Part shown: positions 11,301-23,872 of the stretch, piece after piece | Layout: each line of letters starts with the position of its first letter | How positions within the stretch are numbered: position 1 is the stretch's first letter | From: Dipylidium caninum | Lineage: Eukaryota > Platyhelminthes > Cestoda > Cyclophyllidea > Dipylidiidae | Direction of reading: 5' to 3' | DNA length: 64,000 nt | Assembly: GCA_017562135.1 (NCBI GenBank) | Contig: QEYB01001637.1 | Coordinates: forward strand, 1 to 64,000 | Program-made: the position numbers and the translations under genes | Notes under the pieces: model-generated | Database searches by the model: none | Seen by the model: the letters and a program-made list of their open reading frames with translations, nothing else | Told to the model about the DNA's origin: nothing

Positions 11301-14300
11301 GATGTAAATGCCATGCCAAAATAACCTCATCACTCTCAGCCCAATCTGCGAGACGATGGTGAGGAGGAAAACGCACGCATTTTTATAGGTAAATCCCAAG
11401 TCAATTTACAGGAAATAACGGAGAATATCTACTCTGACTGTCAACTCTAGTTAGCATAAGTCAATCGATAATTACTGACACAAAATACTGGTCTTGGCAT
11501 TTCATCTCAACTAAATATCAATTATAAAAGTTCATAGGTAAGCGCTCTTTAAAGACTCGCTACTCTTTTCAACTTATACAAAAGTGGATGAGAGTTAGCA
11601 ACACAACGGTCAATATAGACAAAGGGGGGGAAATAGTCATGTGAACTGCAAAACATATCTCTAAGTATGCAAACGCCCAACCTCTGGACAATTTCTTCCA
11701 GTGCTCCAGTAGGATCATTATCATCCCCATCATCATATTCCAGAGCGTCGACGGCCATCTGACGGGCAAGGTCATAGCTCTCTGGATGAACACGAGTCGA
11801 GTCCAGGATTTCAATATTGTCGCCACTGCCAGGCAAATCTCTTGCCGATGTGGTGTCAACTTTAATGAAGCCCGCACAATTTATGGCTACATGAGGCCCC
11901 AAATGGAGCACCTTTGCCAACAGCTCGCGGTTTGTCAGGAATACTTGTTTCTGTTTTTAATAGCTAGAAATAATCAGCGATCTTGTTAAAACATTCTTAG
12001 AAGTGGAAAGGCTCGTATGACCAATCTCGAATTTCCCCATCGACTATAATAGTGCCTGCGGGAGAAATAACGCATGCTACTCGCGACAATAAGCTTGGTG
12101 ATCGGAACAATCAGCCCTAGAGGTGACTCACCTCTAAACCTAACTCTCCCGCGGCAACAACCACAACGCATGGAATCAATTACCTTAATCATGTAGAACG
12201 CTTTTCCGAGGTCCCAGACCCGCAACAAAATTGCAGCAAATTGGAAGTATGTGGATGGAGAACACATCGATTTATATCAACACCGACCTCATTGGTGCGA
12301 TTGATAAACTCGATTTCTAGAGCCCTTAGAAGCATCTCTCGGGGCACCTCATCTTGTGCAGCGTGCCAGCGCACGCCTAATATGTCCGCGCCAGGAGGAT
12401 TGAACAGCTGCGCAAATTCGGCCAGTGGATCCTAAAGAACCAATGCAGCGAGTCAGTCCGACTTCAACAATCCTACACTCCAATGCTACTTGGGCCGACA
12501 ATGAGCACCAAAGCCTAACATCAAATAACCACCAGTTGATATTCATAACCTTCCAGTTAATATGCCATAAGTAGAATGGCTGATCTCACTGACGAACTTA
12601 GTTACATTGATATTAACATGCATCTCTCTCGTGAGATCGGGCTCAGCTCCCCGAGATCACACTCAAGGAAAGCACAACCCAGAGTGCAGTCAATTAATAA
12701 ACTACAAACAGCGGTTTAGCCAACCTGAAGCCTGCGACCAAGCGAAATGGCCTGCTTAAGCAAGACCGAGTAGGACGAGGGGAGGACAACAGTGGCTGCC
12801 TCAGAGCGCGCGTAAACCTCCGCCAGTTCAGTGTCCATCAGTTCGATGTTTGGGCGAGAGGAGATGCGAGAATCTGCTACGAGATTTTCTACTATCCGTT
12901 GTACTTCATCCCTAAGAATTAGCGAGCGGCGTGAGTTGCATCCGATTACAATAGCCTGAGGCTCAATTCTCGTCAAGAAATGGGACAGCCGTTGAATATC
13001 TTCACCCTAGAGATACAACCATAATACGCGAGTTAACACGTGAGGTGATAATAAACCAGAAACAACATATCAACTCTTCAATACTGCGTACATGTCGCTT
13101 CCTGAATTCTTCCCGCTGAGAGCGCGCACTATGCAAAAGACCGGGTAAATTAAGAAAGTCCACGATCTCCCCGTCAGCGTCCAAGCGGACAACAGTGACC
13201 ATGGATTTGACCACCTCCGTATCATCCTTCAACGCGAAGGCCAAAACTCGAGCAGGTTTCGGCCAGACAGTATTCCCTGTACGAGCCTCGCCACTGTCAG
13301 AGTAGTGTGCGCCACGACGATGACGATTACTTCCCCGTCCTCATCGTCAACTTCGCCACCGCCGCTGTAACGGTGATCATCCACCACATACGGAGCCACC
13401 TTAATACACCTGAACAGCTTTTGTGCGCACAACTAAAACGTGCAAAACGTACTGAGAGAAAAGTTGACATGTGAAAAATAGATAGAGCGGCCGTGATGAC
13501 GCCAAAAGGCACCATCTCCCATTATAGATGCACCGCTTATCACCCTCACTAAGTTTTTAATAGAACAAGGCTGTTCTATATCCAGTTTAATCGAACAGCC
13601 AATAAACTTAGCGCGTCTCTCAATCCTTTTGTCATGCAGGCTTTCATTGCCGACTAAGGCAAGCAAATGGGGATCGTACACATTTTGCCCATCCATTAAT
13701 AAAGATAATGGGAAGCGCTTTCGATGCACTGTTACACATATGGAAGAAATCAACAATAGTCATAGAGCAACGCACCTTAACAACAGCCTGTTGGCTGGCC
13801 TCGAGAAGGTTTTCGCGAATTTCTTTAAAAATGTGCGGTTGAAGGAATTGTTCAATTGCCTCCCTCAGCAGCAAAGATCTCTGCTCATTCCAGGCTTGCA
13901 CTAGGGCGCTGAATTCGTCCTGATGGAAGTAATGCTCTAAGTCGTCCAATAGTGAAAGACCTCGTTGATGACACTCTGGTACGTGTACTTCCATCGTAAC
14001 CAGGCCATCTCGAGCAGCCTAGGGGAAGAAAGCGTCGTACAATGTACCATCAACTTCACTTAAACAAAAAAACAGGACGGTAAATACCTACATTGTGTAT
14101 ATGAAGATAGGTCACATTACCCATGAGTTCAGCCACGGGTTTGTTTCTTCAAAAACTTAACGGGAAAAAGGGGATGAGATTGGTCAATCAGTCCTCAAAA
14201 CCCTTGAATGTAGGCTTGAGATTGAGCACAGCTTGTGTTGAGAGGTTCATCCGAAGCCAACTGGCGTACAACGGGTTCTCGAGAGATTTCAAATGCTAGC

Positions 14301-15189
14301 ATGTAACGTGCAGCACGCAAAGCAGTTGCGGGGTCGGAAAATTGGGACACACAAATTCAGCGGGCAGCATCGAGAGGCATTAAGGGGTACTGAATCACTT
14401 CGTGACGCCGATACTGATCGCGAACATTGTCGGCGAATTTGTCCGCAGAGAGTCCAAATTTCTTCACCAGACCTGAGATACCGGCCCGCTGTGCGACTTC
14501 GTATGCAGCGGTGGTGCGTACCTGCCGTTGTCGGATACGGCGACCCGTCATGGGATCTATAGTGGTTGTGAGCACACCTGCGCCTGGTTCCCGTTTGCGT
14601 ATGTCTTGGACGGTCTGATTGTTGTTCACTTCCACTGTATCTTTGTGTGCCTCCACAGACAGGCTTTTCATACCATAACTCGGATCATACTCTTCGTCTT
14701 CATCGTCTTCACTATCGTCTGAACGCTTAACCAAACTCTCATCAGCTTTCTTTCGGTCTGAAATATGGAGAGTTTAACCATTTCACGAAATTGACTGCGA
14801 ACACCCGCGTTGGTGATAAAACAGTAGCACTTTCTAGCGAGCAAAAACAAAACCGGTCTAGCGATGCTCGTGTCCTTGCCTTCCCAAACCAGCATTTCTT
14901 GCATATGACCCGCGTAGTGCAAGAGATAATTTTAGTCTAACATCCTGAACCTCCTCCAATGACGTCGCGTTTTTTGCCCTAAACAACAATCAACGGAATA
15001 ATTATAAACTTACATAGCAAATAGACGGATCAGTCCTTCAGACTTCAGGCTGCCTTCGCCGTTATCGGATTCTCGGACACATGCTTCCAAGTATTTGCTC
15101 ATCCTCTTCAGCTGCCGAATCAATGCCTCGCGGCGCTGCCGAAGAATCTCCCACTTCTCATCGTACTCGTAGATGCACCACAGGTCGTT
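7754..15189 (-). repeat. Right arm of the giant inverted repeat
   Basis: This is the inverted partner of 1-7622, about 190 nt shorter through scattered small deletions. It contains the 3' and central part of the right SPT6 copy and half of a mariner relic. The SPT6 gene runs on past the outer edge at about 15189 to its start at 16403 with no matching sequence on the left, as expected if the left arm was cut off by the end of a contig or read. Confidence 0.93.
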
Positions 15190-16403
15190 GATATTTAATT
15201 CCTGTTTTTTTAACGCATTCTTTTCTGTAGAAGGCTATGAATGGGACCTCAGAAAGCGACTCTTTAAAGAGTTTCAAAACTTCAAATATGTTGTCGTCAC
15301 GGTTGGTGCTAAATAATGTAATGAACCGGCATTATATAAACACCAAGCATACCTTCTTTGAAGGACCTTCCTTGAACGCAGCAGCATAAAATCCATTCGG
15401 ACTCCTTCTCCAGTTCGGCGAGATCATCCTTGTAACTTGGTGACTGCGGATCAATTCGCCTCACGGGAACGGCACGCAATTGAAAACGTTCCGGAATATC
15501 AGTGCACCGGATTTGCTCGTCCTCTGGCTATAAAAATTCCGGGCTAAATCAGTTGGATCGAAGAGCTCATAGATTCGATCTTGCGGGGAGGTCTTTAGTT
15601 CGCGCTTCCCTTTCCTTCGGTGGTCACCATCATCTTCTTCCTCATAATCCGATTCTTCACTTGCTTCGCTGCCTTGTACCCCAAACTGCCCGAATTCGTC
15701 AAAATCAAAATCCACGCCAAATATGTTTTGTGCTTGTTGAAGTGAAGGATCCTTATGCACTATCTGTCTCTTCTGTCTCGCACCTCTTCCATCGGTCATG
15801 GCATCGTCAACGATAAAATCATCCATTCCATCCGACTCGTCTCCCTCGTCATCAGATTTGGGGCAAACGATGGGGCGACTCGAATAGACTCGCCTACTTG
15901 CCCATCTCCTTCCTCGTCCTCGTCCTCAAATATCTGCCGGGCTATAGCCTCGCGACTTCGGCTTCCTTCGACGTCTTTGATGCATCCATATCAACCTCAT
16001 CTTCATCATCCAGAACTAGGCGTCGTTTCCTCGCCTTAATATCACTAACCTGTGTTAGTTTCTACTTACCTTACGCTGTACGTTAATACCGGCATTCTCC
16101 CTTATGAGGAGGTAGTCATCATCATCTAACACATCATCGTCCTCTTCATCGGCCCCCATCATCTTTGGCAGACTTCCCGCTGGCATTACTTTCGTCGTCA
16201 GACCCCTCACCACACTCATCTTCGTCATCATTTACTATCCAACCCTGACCCTCTTTTCTGCAGATTTCATCTTCGTCAGGAAGTTCCTCCTCCTCCTCAC
16301 TATCCTCCGAGGAAAGCGAATCCTCATTTCTTGGCCTTTTGGGTTTGGCAAGCCTCTCTTCATCCGAAGAGACTGATGCTTCTGACTCAAAATAATCAGA
16401 CAT
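8693..16403 (-). CDS. SUPT6H: Transcription elongation factor and histone chaperone SPT6
   Basis: SPT6 travels with RNA polymerase II, reassembles nucleosomes and binds phosphorylated polymerase linker through its tandem SH2 domains. The start MSDYFESEASVSSDEE (ATG at 16403) closely resembles the metazoan SPT6 start. Order from the 5' end: acidic N-terminus (16403-15461); DEKWEILRQRR block (about 15160); helix-turn-helix, GISGLVKKFGLSADKFADNV (about 14450); core with HQDEFSALVQAWNEQRS (about 13900); YqgF-like (13300-12720); HhH with FINRTNEVGVDINR and [13 protein letters not shown] (12330-11690); DLD (11214-10890); S1 (10756-10560); first SH2 with AIVIRPSRRGTDHLTVSL (about 9900); second SH2 (9351-9123); terminal exon ending at TAG 8693. 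Several introns have clear GT/AG ends, for example donors after 9690 and at 9123. Frameshifts occur, among them a stop at 15942-15944 and shifts near 15840, 15540 and 10570, so the exact protein cannot be read. The tail after the SH2 pair is only about 50 residues, shorter than in vertebrates. Confidence 0.92.
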
Positions 16404-16430
16404 CGCTGCGAGCAAACACCGCCAGGTCAA

Positions 16431-19400
16431 ATAAAGCGCTCAACGGAGTAATTCACTCTAACGCAATCAGCAAACTAAAATAATGTCAAACGTGACCTCC
16501 AATACTCAAAGGAGCATATACGCACTTTTCAACTAGTTTCAATTTTTGCCACAAGACGATAAATCTTCGTTGGCATCTGCGCTTTTATGAGACTGATGAG
16601 TTAGTCCATCGCGTGCACTCAAATCCGCCACAAATAGTCTATAATGCCAACCTTCTCTTCATGGAATGTTTGCCATCTCAATTCCTTTGCACCACAACGT
16701 TTGGGTACTGAAATACCGTCTTCTTTTGACCATCTTGTGGGACGTTTCGAGGCTTTCTTTGAACCAGTTACTAGGGGGACGAGTGGCGGTAGCAGGTGGA
16801 GAACATCGCTCGAAAGAAGAAAAGGGTCGCGCAACAGACTTCAGTTGTTTTAAGTGTGGCTGACGTTCCTGTTGTCTTGCGGGGCACTTGTATTTGACGA
16901 GCAGCTTCATAGCTTTTGGGCGACGGTGAGAAACCTTCGTTCCTCCTCACGCCAGCTTTTGCAACTAGCGAGGGAACCAAGGCTGCGTGATACAATCATG
17001 ACAAGTCTTTTGGCCATAAGGCAGTTCTTTGGAATGAGATTTTGCCATATAATTGGAAGTTAACGAGTGACCTTTGCAGTTTCCAATTAACATGCATCCT
17101 ATTGTCAGAGGATAGTAAGAAATGTTATTACGAAAGTCCACAAGGACTTGAATGACAAAACCACAACTCAGAATTTATGTCAGGTCCTGCTCCCGTACAC
17201 CTGCATTTACCAATATGGCGTTCATGTGATGCAATCTTCCCGCCCCTGCTTTATATCTATAAGAAATCCTTTTCTAGTGGACCGATTTATTACTATTTGA
17301 ACGAATGTTCGGTTTATTATCAAATGGTCTCTCGGCTTCCACAAACAAAATTCTCAGTAAAATAATCTTTTACTAAGTATCAGTCGGGTCATGAGTCAAG
17401 TAGATAAATTAATTGTGGATTTGCTGAGCTCCTCATAATATCACCGGTCATGCACGAATGTTCATTCTCCGACAATTTATCTATCTTGTCCCGACAATCT
17501 AGTCACATTCTTCTTTGAGATGGTCGCGATTTCCATCGCGTCTGCCTTATCTGGAGGAATGTCACTTGAACCATCTATTCACTAGCGAAAATCAAGAGTA
17601 ATGCATAGTAACTAATATTTTCATAAGGGAAGGAGTCGAGGAGCGCTATACTAGTCGGAGTTTGAAATGCGGTTTGAATTCGCACCAAAATAGAGAAGTG
17701 TGATTCGGGTCAACTAAAAAAGCATAAAATAAGGTACCGCGGTTCCCAAGTGCTAATAGAATTTCTCAATGATCAGCCTCGGAACGATTCTTATAATATA
17801 CATGTGTAATACCCTGAATTTTATTTCGATTTGCTCGGACTATTCAGTTTTCCGGTCTGTGAGTCGCACCGACTCCTTAAGTCTTCTGTACTTCTCCGGA
17901 AGACTTTCATTCTATCAACTTATTACTAAATAGGTTAGGACTCGAGACATCATGAGGAGTTTCGCTACAACCCTCTGCCACTGTGTTATCTTGCTTTAAT
18001 CTTTTATTCATTTAACTTATTTTGGTAACAGTACCTCATGCCGTCTTATTACTAGAGATATTAATGACTTTAAGATGATGCTTTGTTCCACTAGCAAATC
18101 AAAGCTTCGACAGTGTCAACGCGAGTTTACCCACGTTACCTTTAACATGTCTACGCTCCAAGACTCTGAAGTAATAGATTGCTTGTGCAGTTTGTAGAGA
18201 ATTTTATATGGTGAACATTTCCATACTGTTTAAGTTATGGCCTCTGCTACTAATTGCTCCTCAATGTAATACGTAACTGCAGTGTTGATTTACTTTTTAC
18301 TTGACTGGAAAAACTACCCAATGAATCCCGCAAGTCTCAGCATCGGTAGTAACTACCAAATTTTGTCGTTGATAGCTGTCACATATTCAAAGAAGTCCTA
18401 GTTATCGCCTGTGAACTGATTCAGCCTCGTTGTTCTTACTGTGAGCGGCGGTTTCTTTTGAGTCCGAATACTCCTCATTTATGGGAGAGGCCGTCTAAAG
18501 CACAGAATGTCTAGGGATCGAGGAGCACGACTGAAGGCCCGTCCTACATGGGGAGGCTGCAGCCTGGGAAGACTGGAGGCCTGGCACATCTAGATACCAT
18601 CCCGGTGGTTATTAATTAATTTACCTCCAAGCAATTTAACTCAGGCGCGTAGAGTTAATAGGCGCCCAACTTCACACAGGTTTCGGCTGATCAAGCTAAC
18701 CAGAGCATGGTCAAGAGTATGTTCGTGAGTCGAGGCACCAGTGGCAAAATGATCGGGGGATACTACAGTACGTAGTTGTATATGATGTTAACATGAGCCA
18801 AAGCTTTGGTTTATGTACTATTTTAGCAAGGTAAAATGCTCCGTAACGCGCAATGATACTGTCACGTGAAATTACCTTGTAAGTTGAAAACCCTCCTCGC
18901 CCCCCATCCCCACTCTGGATTGAACAGGGAACCAAGGCACCCATCCTTGTTTGGAAGCGCAGACGCACCACAGTGGCAAATGGAGCTTATTATCAGTGAG
19001 GACGTGAGAAAAAATAGTAAATGAGAGTAGTTCCACACGTAGTCTACTAACTTGCGGAGATGAGTTTCGGGCATCGGTGCAATCAAGTATTATCAAATAG
19101 GGTAAATAGGAACACTCCATCACCAAGTTATAAGCCCTCGTTAACGACGGCTACAACGGACTAACAAGTGATCATTTATCATCCCGACGACTAACAGTCT
19201 TGTGCTGAGTCTTTCTTGAAGCTGCAACAAGGGATGATAAAATGGGACGAATTAAGAGTGGGTAATTCTCCGACTACCCAACTACGTCGAATGCATAATT
19301 TGCTTCGTAATTGATTCCGCACTGGTAAAGGTTTATCAAGACGACTATCGAAATAATTTGTGGTGTCATCCTCATTTTAGGCGTCTCCAGCTTTACCTTA

Positions 19401-21658
19401 TTTCTACATCGCTTTCAAATAGTGTCAAGTTCGCTTTTAGGGGTCACGAGACTCTCCGGGGGGAGCAGGTGCGGCATTGATTAACGGATTTCTGCAATAT
19501 CAATCTCTTGAGATAATAGAGTTCACGGGTGGACGGCGTTTGCAGCGAATATAACTAGTAATTCAATTGCTTCCACCACTCTTCGCAGGTCCACCAGAAG
19601 GCAGCACGTCTTATGAGTCGGATGCGAGATGATTTATGGGGGAAAATGGGGGGAACAAAACAGGTCCCCTTTCTGCAGAGTCTTCGAAACTAATCGGGTT
19701 CGATCTTGTACACGTAGATTCAAAACTGAAGACCAGCCTAAATTAGGGGCATCTCTCATTCATGGTGCACCGACCCCACCCAGGTTATCGGCAAATATCC
19801 TTCACGTGTGAAGAGTCGATAACACACCCAACGGTAACAACACCGGTTTACACTTTAATCAGAGGAGCTTATTACGTCGGCACTCGTGTTCTGCCTCCTA
19901 AGGAGGCGCTATGAGTCGCAGCAGAAAGTTAGAGTTGCAGAAACCGTCCAAAGTCTAAGCGCTCTCTTTCAGTTGGAATAATTAGAATAAGCTTGCGCTG
20001 CATCGAAACTAGGAGCAAGATAGACTGACATGGATAAAAAACCGTTATCAGAAACCTTTAGTTGTTAATTTTATTAAAAGCTTTCATTGAATAGGGCTTC
20101 GGGGGAGGGGAGCGGTGTCACAATAGAGTAGGAGAATGGTGATAATTGGAAGCGAATAGCCTGAGGGATCATGAACACAATGCATGGGTAATGTCGTCAA
20201 CTATGGCAAAATGGCGAACATGGAACATCGCACTCACAAGTCCTTTTTCTGCCAACAGGCGCGAATCGCGTTGCATCATTGCGCATATTGCGAGGGGGCC
20301 AAAGTCCACCGAACCCATGGCACCTTCTGAATCGGAAGTCTACTCGTACCCAGTCGAGTTAAAAGAGCGAGAATTTTTTGTGCTTCGTCCAAGAGGAACG
20401 GAAGGACCAAGTTTCTAAACACGAAACGTATCTTCAGCATCATCCTCAACCCTTTACTTTATCGTTCATCCAAACTAGTCATCGCGCAGATCGCACCTAT
20501 CCCCCTCGCCGGTTCGAAGACGAAGCGCAAACAATCCCGTCGGGGGAAGCCTGCGGCCCACTCTGAGTGATAACGATGGACCAGACCGTCCTCAGACGAC
20601 GGTGCTCAAGACAACAGTTTTGAGGAGGGTTTTAATACGAGCGTATTTTGGACGTCCCCACCTCGGTTATTAATATTTATCTGAAAGCGACATCACGAAC
20701 AAGGCACATCAATTTGTCGAGTTAGGATACCGGAGATTTCCTCGCATTTTGTCGCCCTCTATACTTGTGCATACATAAATGTAATCATACATGTCGGTAA
20801 CACACGTTATCATTTGGCCTTCATTCACTTGGGAGACGCAAGTGCAAGTTCACTTGCATTGTTCATGCCTCATCACCATCTTATTGCATTCTTTTAATCA
20901 ACCATACACATGGGTAACAGATATACGCAGCTCTTTGAGGTCATCCCTTCTCCCCACTCTATATTAGAAAGCAGCAATTGTTTGATAGGGCTCCCCAAAC
21001 CTCCAAAGACACTGCTGATACACGGCCCCTGGTTGGCTCCACACAGGCCCTTCCTCTAGCCGGAATCACGTCTATACCCCATCCGATGGTGGTAAGTTCG
21101 CATACTTCTCGGGCCCATCTACGCTTACGCTCATAATACCCCATTTATTCCAGCAGCATTTGGAGACACACCAAGAAGATAGGGGTATCGTGGAGAAAAA
21201 GTAAACCAACTCAGGGCAGAAGCACCTCCGACCCGCGGGTCAGCCACCAAGATGCAGCGTGTGCCCCACAATTAGGCATCCTCAGGTGTGGGTTGAGTAA
21301 TCCCGAAGCCGCAGTACCGCGCCCGATTTGGTCAGGTAAAAACACCTCTTACCCTCACAATGTTTCGACCTCCCCCTCTATATGCCCTACAACTCAATTC
21401 ACTACTGGTGTTACACACTTGGCCATGAGCTCGGATACGGGTTCAGTTGACTAATAATGAAATTCATCATCAGGAAATGATCGCTCATTACTCTGTCTGC
21501 ATGCGCGACCATAGGATAACGTGGAGAAGATATTCATATGGTGCAATAACTAACACTTGACATCTCGTATGCATTTGCTTCCCCTATTATTACATCTACA
21601 TAAGCCTTATATAAATGAAACAAAAAGGAGGGAGATAAAAATGCAATGGTGTTTCGGA
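16431..21658. other. About 5.2 kb with no recognisable gene
   Basis: There is no ORF above about 90 codons and no recognised domain. A stretch at about 16620-17000 has several overlapping open frames of 60-85 codons on both strands. I suspected a third mariner remnant on the minus strand, but could not align enough residues to claim it. The region also holds the presumed SPT6 promoter, where I see no obvious motif. GC-rich patches occur near 18480-18600 and 21190-21320. Confidence 0.6.
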
Positions 21659-23872
21659 TTATTGGAAGAATAGATGGGGATGACGAGGAACGACTACGGG
21701 AGAATGTAAAGACCGACTTCTTCTTGACGGTTTATCAATGGATGCGGTACATGGTGTCCGTTGAACGTCAGTCGAGATAGCTTTATCCACAACCAGAGCC
21801 AGCATCACAGTTATGTCACCACGAACTCCACCTAATGGGGAATGTATACACACCAACTTTAGTTAAAAATAGTCAAACTTCACTGAAAGTTATCGCTTCA
21901 CAATAGAGATAACTAATTCGAGTCTTAGGAACGTTTCAATGAGGCGCGTATCGTTTTCGCAGATTATAAAGCTATCTGGTAAAAGGTTATAACCAGTTTT
22001 GGGAACATTAGAATCGACCTTAGATTACATTGTATAAACGGGAAGATCGCGATTTTAATAAACGCCTAAGATAAAATCAGCTGTTTCCGGTGTGCGTCCG
22101 AGTACTACCTGCAATGTTGAGCCCGTATTGACGCGCTTCGTTTGCGAAGGGAGAGAGGAAATTAGGGTTTTCCGCGGCGTTGCGTGCGCACGAAACGAGG
22201 CGATAGGTACACAAGTCCAACAGTTCATCGGGCGCCAAATTCAGGTCACAGTTCTGAGGGTAAAGCATAAGGCATGTTTTGTGATTAACAGAGGCGTTAT
22301 GATGCTTACTAGCGCAGAAGCGATTTGCATCTAATGGGGTGGCAAAATCTCCGAATAAGGTCCAAGAAATGGTCATAGTGGTGTAGTTTTCGGGGAGATT
22401 ATGGTAAAGAAAATAAAAGGAAACTTCGTAAATTAAAATAACCATTAGAACCGGATCAAGATGAGGCTATATAAGTTACCAATAGGGCGGGGGGGGGGGG
22501 CGGAGATATTAGGAGTCGATATGGTAAATGAACCATGCACAACGCGGCAATTAATACGAAAAACGTATATACCCTATAATCAAAAACAACTTCTCTGAAA
22601 CAAGGCCCATAAGTATGTCATGGAACATTAAATAAAATACCATGAAATTGTTAACTTTACTTATAGAAATACCGAGTAGTCAACACTAAGCCAGACATTA
22701 AAATAACGCCCAGAAAAAAGAATCACAGATCGATGAAGTTAAGCAACTATAGTGACAAGCAATACTGTCAGAGCACATTAAGTAAGAACAGAACATTACT
22801 TGAAGAGGTGCAAGTTCCTGAAGAATCATTAGATCTGTGAGATTATCGAAGAGACCATCTGTCCCAACAACGACTAAATCACCTGGTTCGAGGGAAAAGG
22901 TGTCCTGAATTGCTTCTTCGGGGCTATTCTCGGGGGAAAAGTAAGTAAAGTAAGAAAATGTTTAATAATTTTTAAAATGAAAATAACACATTTTGAATAT
23001 TGCAAAGCAGCCTTCATGAAGGAAAACAGTCTCACAAATAACCAAAAAGAGACTTAGGTAACATTAAAATTGGAGAGATTTGTGTGGTTTCAGCACAGGA
23101 ATGAAAATCGACAGACAATGCTCAAAAAATAAAGACTTCTTACGAGTCACGATAAAAGTAACCATGCTCATTTGGAGGGAGACACGCAACTTGAAAGGGC
23201 GTGTTTAATGTGTGTTTTTGGTTGGCGGACCGCTTAACTACTGTACCGTGACGGATAACAAGGTAACCTGAATCACCAAGACATACAGTGTGGAGTCGGC
23301 CGTCACGTCGACACAACGAAATCACACAGAACGTTGCACTTCCTAAATAAATTAGTAAGAAAACGTCTATGAAATAAGTCAATTAATAGTAAGTGCGTAA
23401 AAAAACAACGGCTAACCTAAAAGTGGTGTTTTTGCATCCAAAACCTCTCGGTAACTCTCGGTAACAAGTAGCATTGGTTCACTAGGTTTAAACCGGCCTG
23501 ATTGAACAAGTCTTTGGCAGGTTGACATAAAAGCTACTGAAAATCCGCTGGGATCAACGCCATAAGATCTCCAGCCCCCCACACCGTCTGCGACTCCTAA
23601 ATACGAACCACAATGGGGATTGAGAAACGCAAGTAGTGCATACCTAACACATATGAGGTTTCAGTAATAGAGATAAAGTAGGCGTCATCGCCATACGTTC
23701 GTAAGGGTTTAGGTTGTACCTCGAAATGGGAATGTTTGTTGTCGAAGCCCGACACTGATGTCACAAAGGAAAAAGTGGGGTAACATGCACCTGTGTCAGG
23801 TTTTGTTGGGCGACTGCCTATAGTCGCCAAAGTCCGAAGTAAACTTCTACCTTTGGAGATAATCCGGTACAT
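21659..23872 (-). CDS. PPTC7: Mitochondrial PP2C-type Ser/Thr phosphatase, PPTC7 family
   Basis: A metal-dependent phosphatase of the PTC7 branch, which acts at mitochondria and in other animals tunes coenzyme Q synthesis and mitophagy receptors. Six exons fit with GT/AG ends and matching phases: 23872-23644, 23596-23417, 23342-23144, 22923-22800, 22253-22109 and 21831-21659, giving 349 residues. Introns are 47, 74, 220, 546 and 277 nt. The PP2C motifs are all present: [36 protein letters not shown], then [30 protein letters not shown] and [10 protein letters not shown], retaining the metal-binding aspartates. The N-terminus [15 protein letters not shown] is basic and amphipathic, consistent with mitochondrial import. 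The C-terminus carries about 45 extra Ser/Arg-rich residues beyond the catalytic core. The gene appears intact, unlike SPT6. Confidence 0.93.
22489..22500 (+). repeat. G homopolymer (12 nt) in PPTC7 intron 4
   Basis: A run of 12 G follows GGGC inside the 546-nt intron. Its length may be unreliable in any assembly. Confidence 0.85.

Noticed and set aside
16619..16995. Third mariner fragment on the minus strand
   Set aside because: Some words (GIEMAN, TFHEEKVG) hint at a transposase C-terminus, but no ordered set of family blocks could be aligned.
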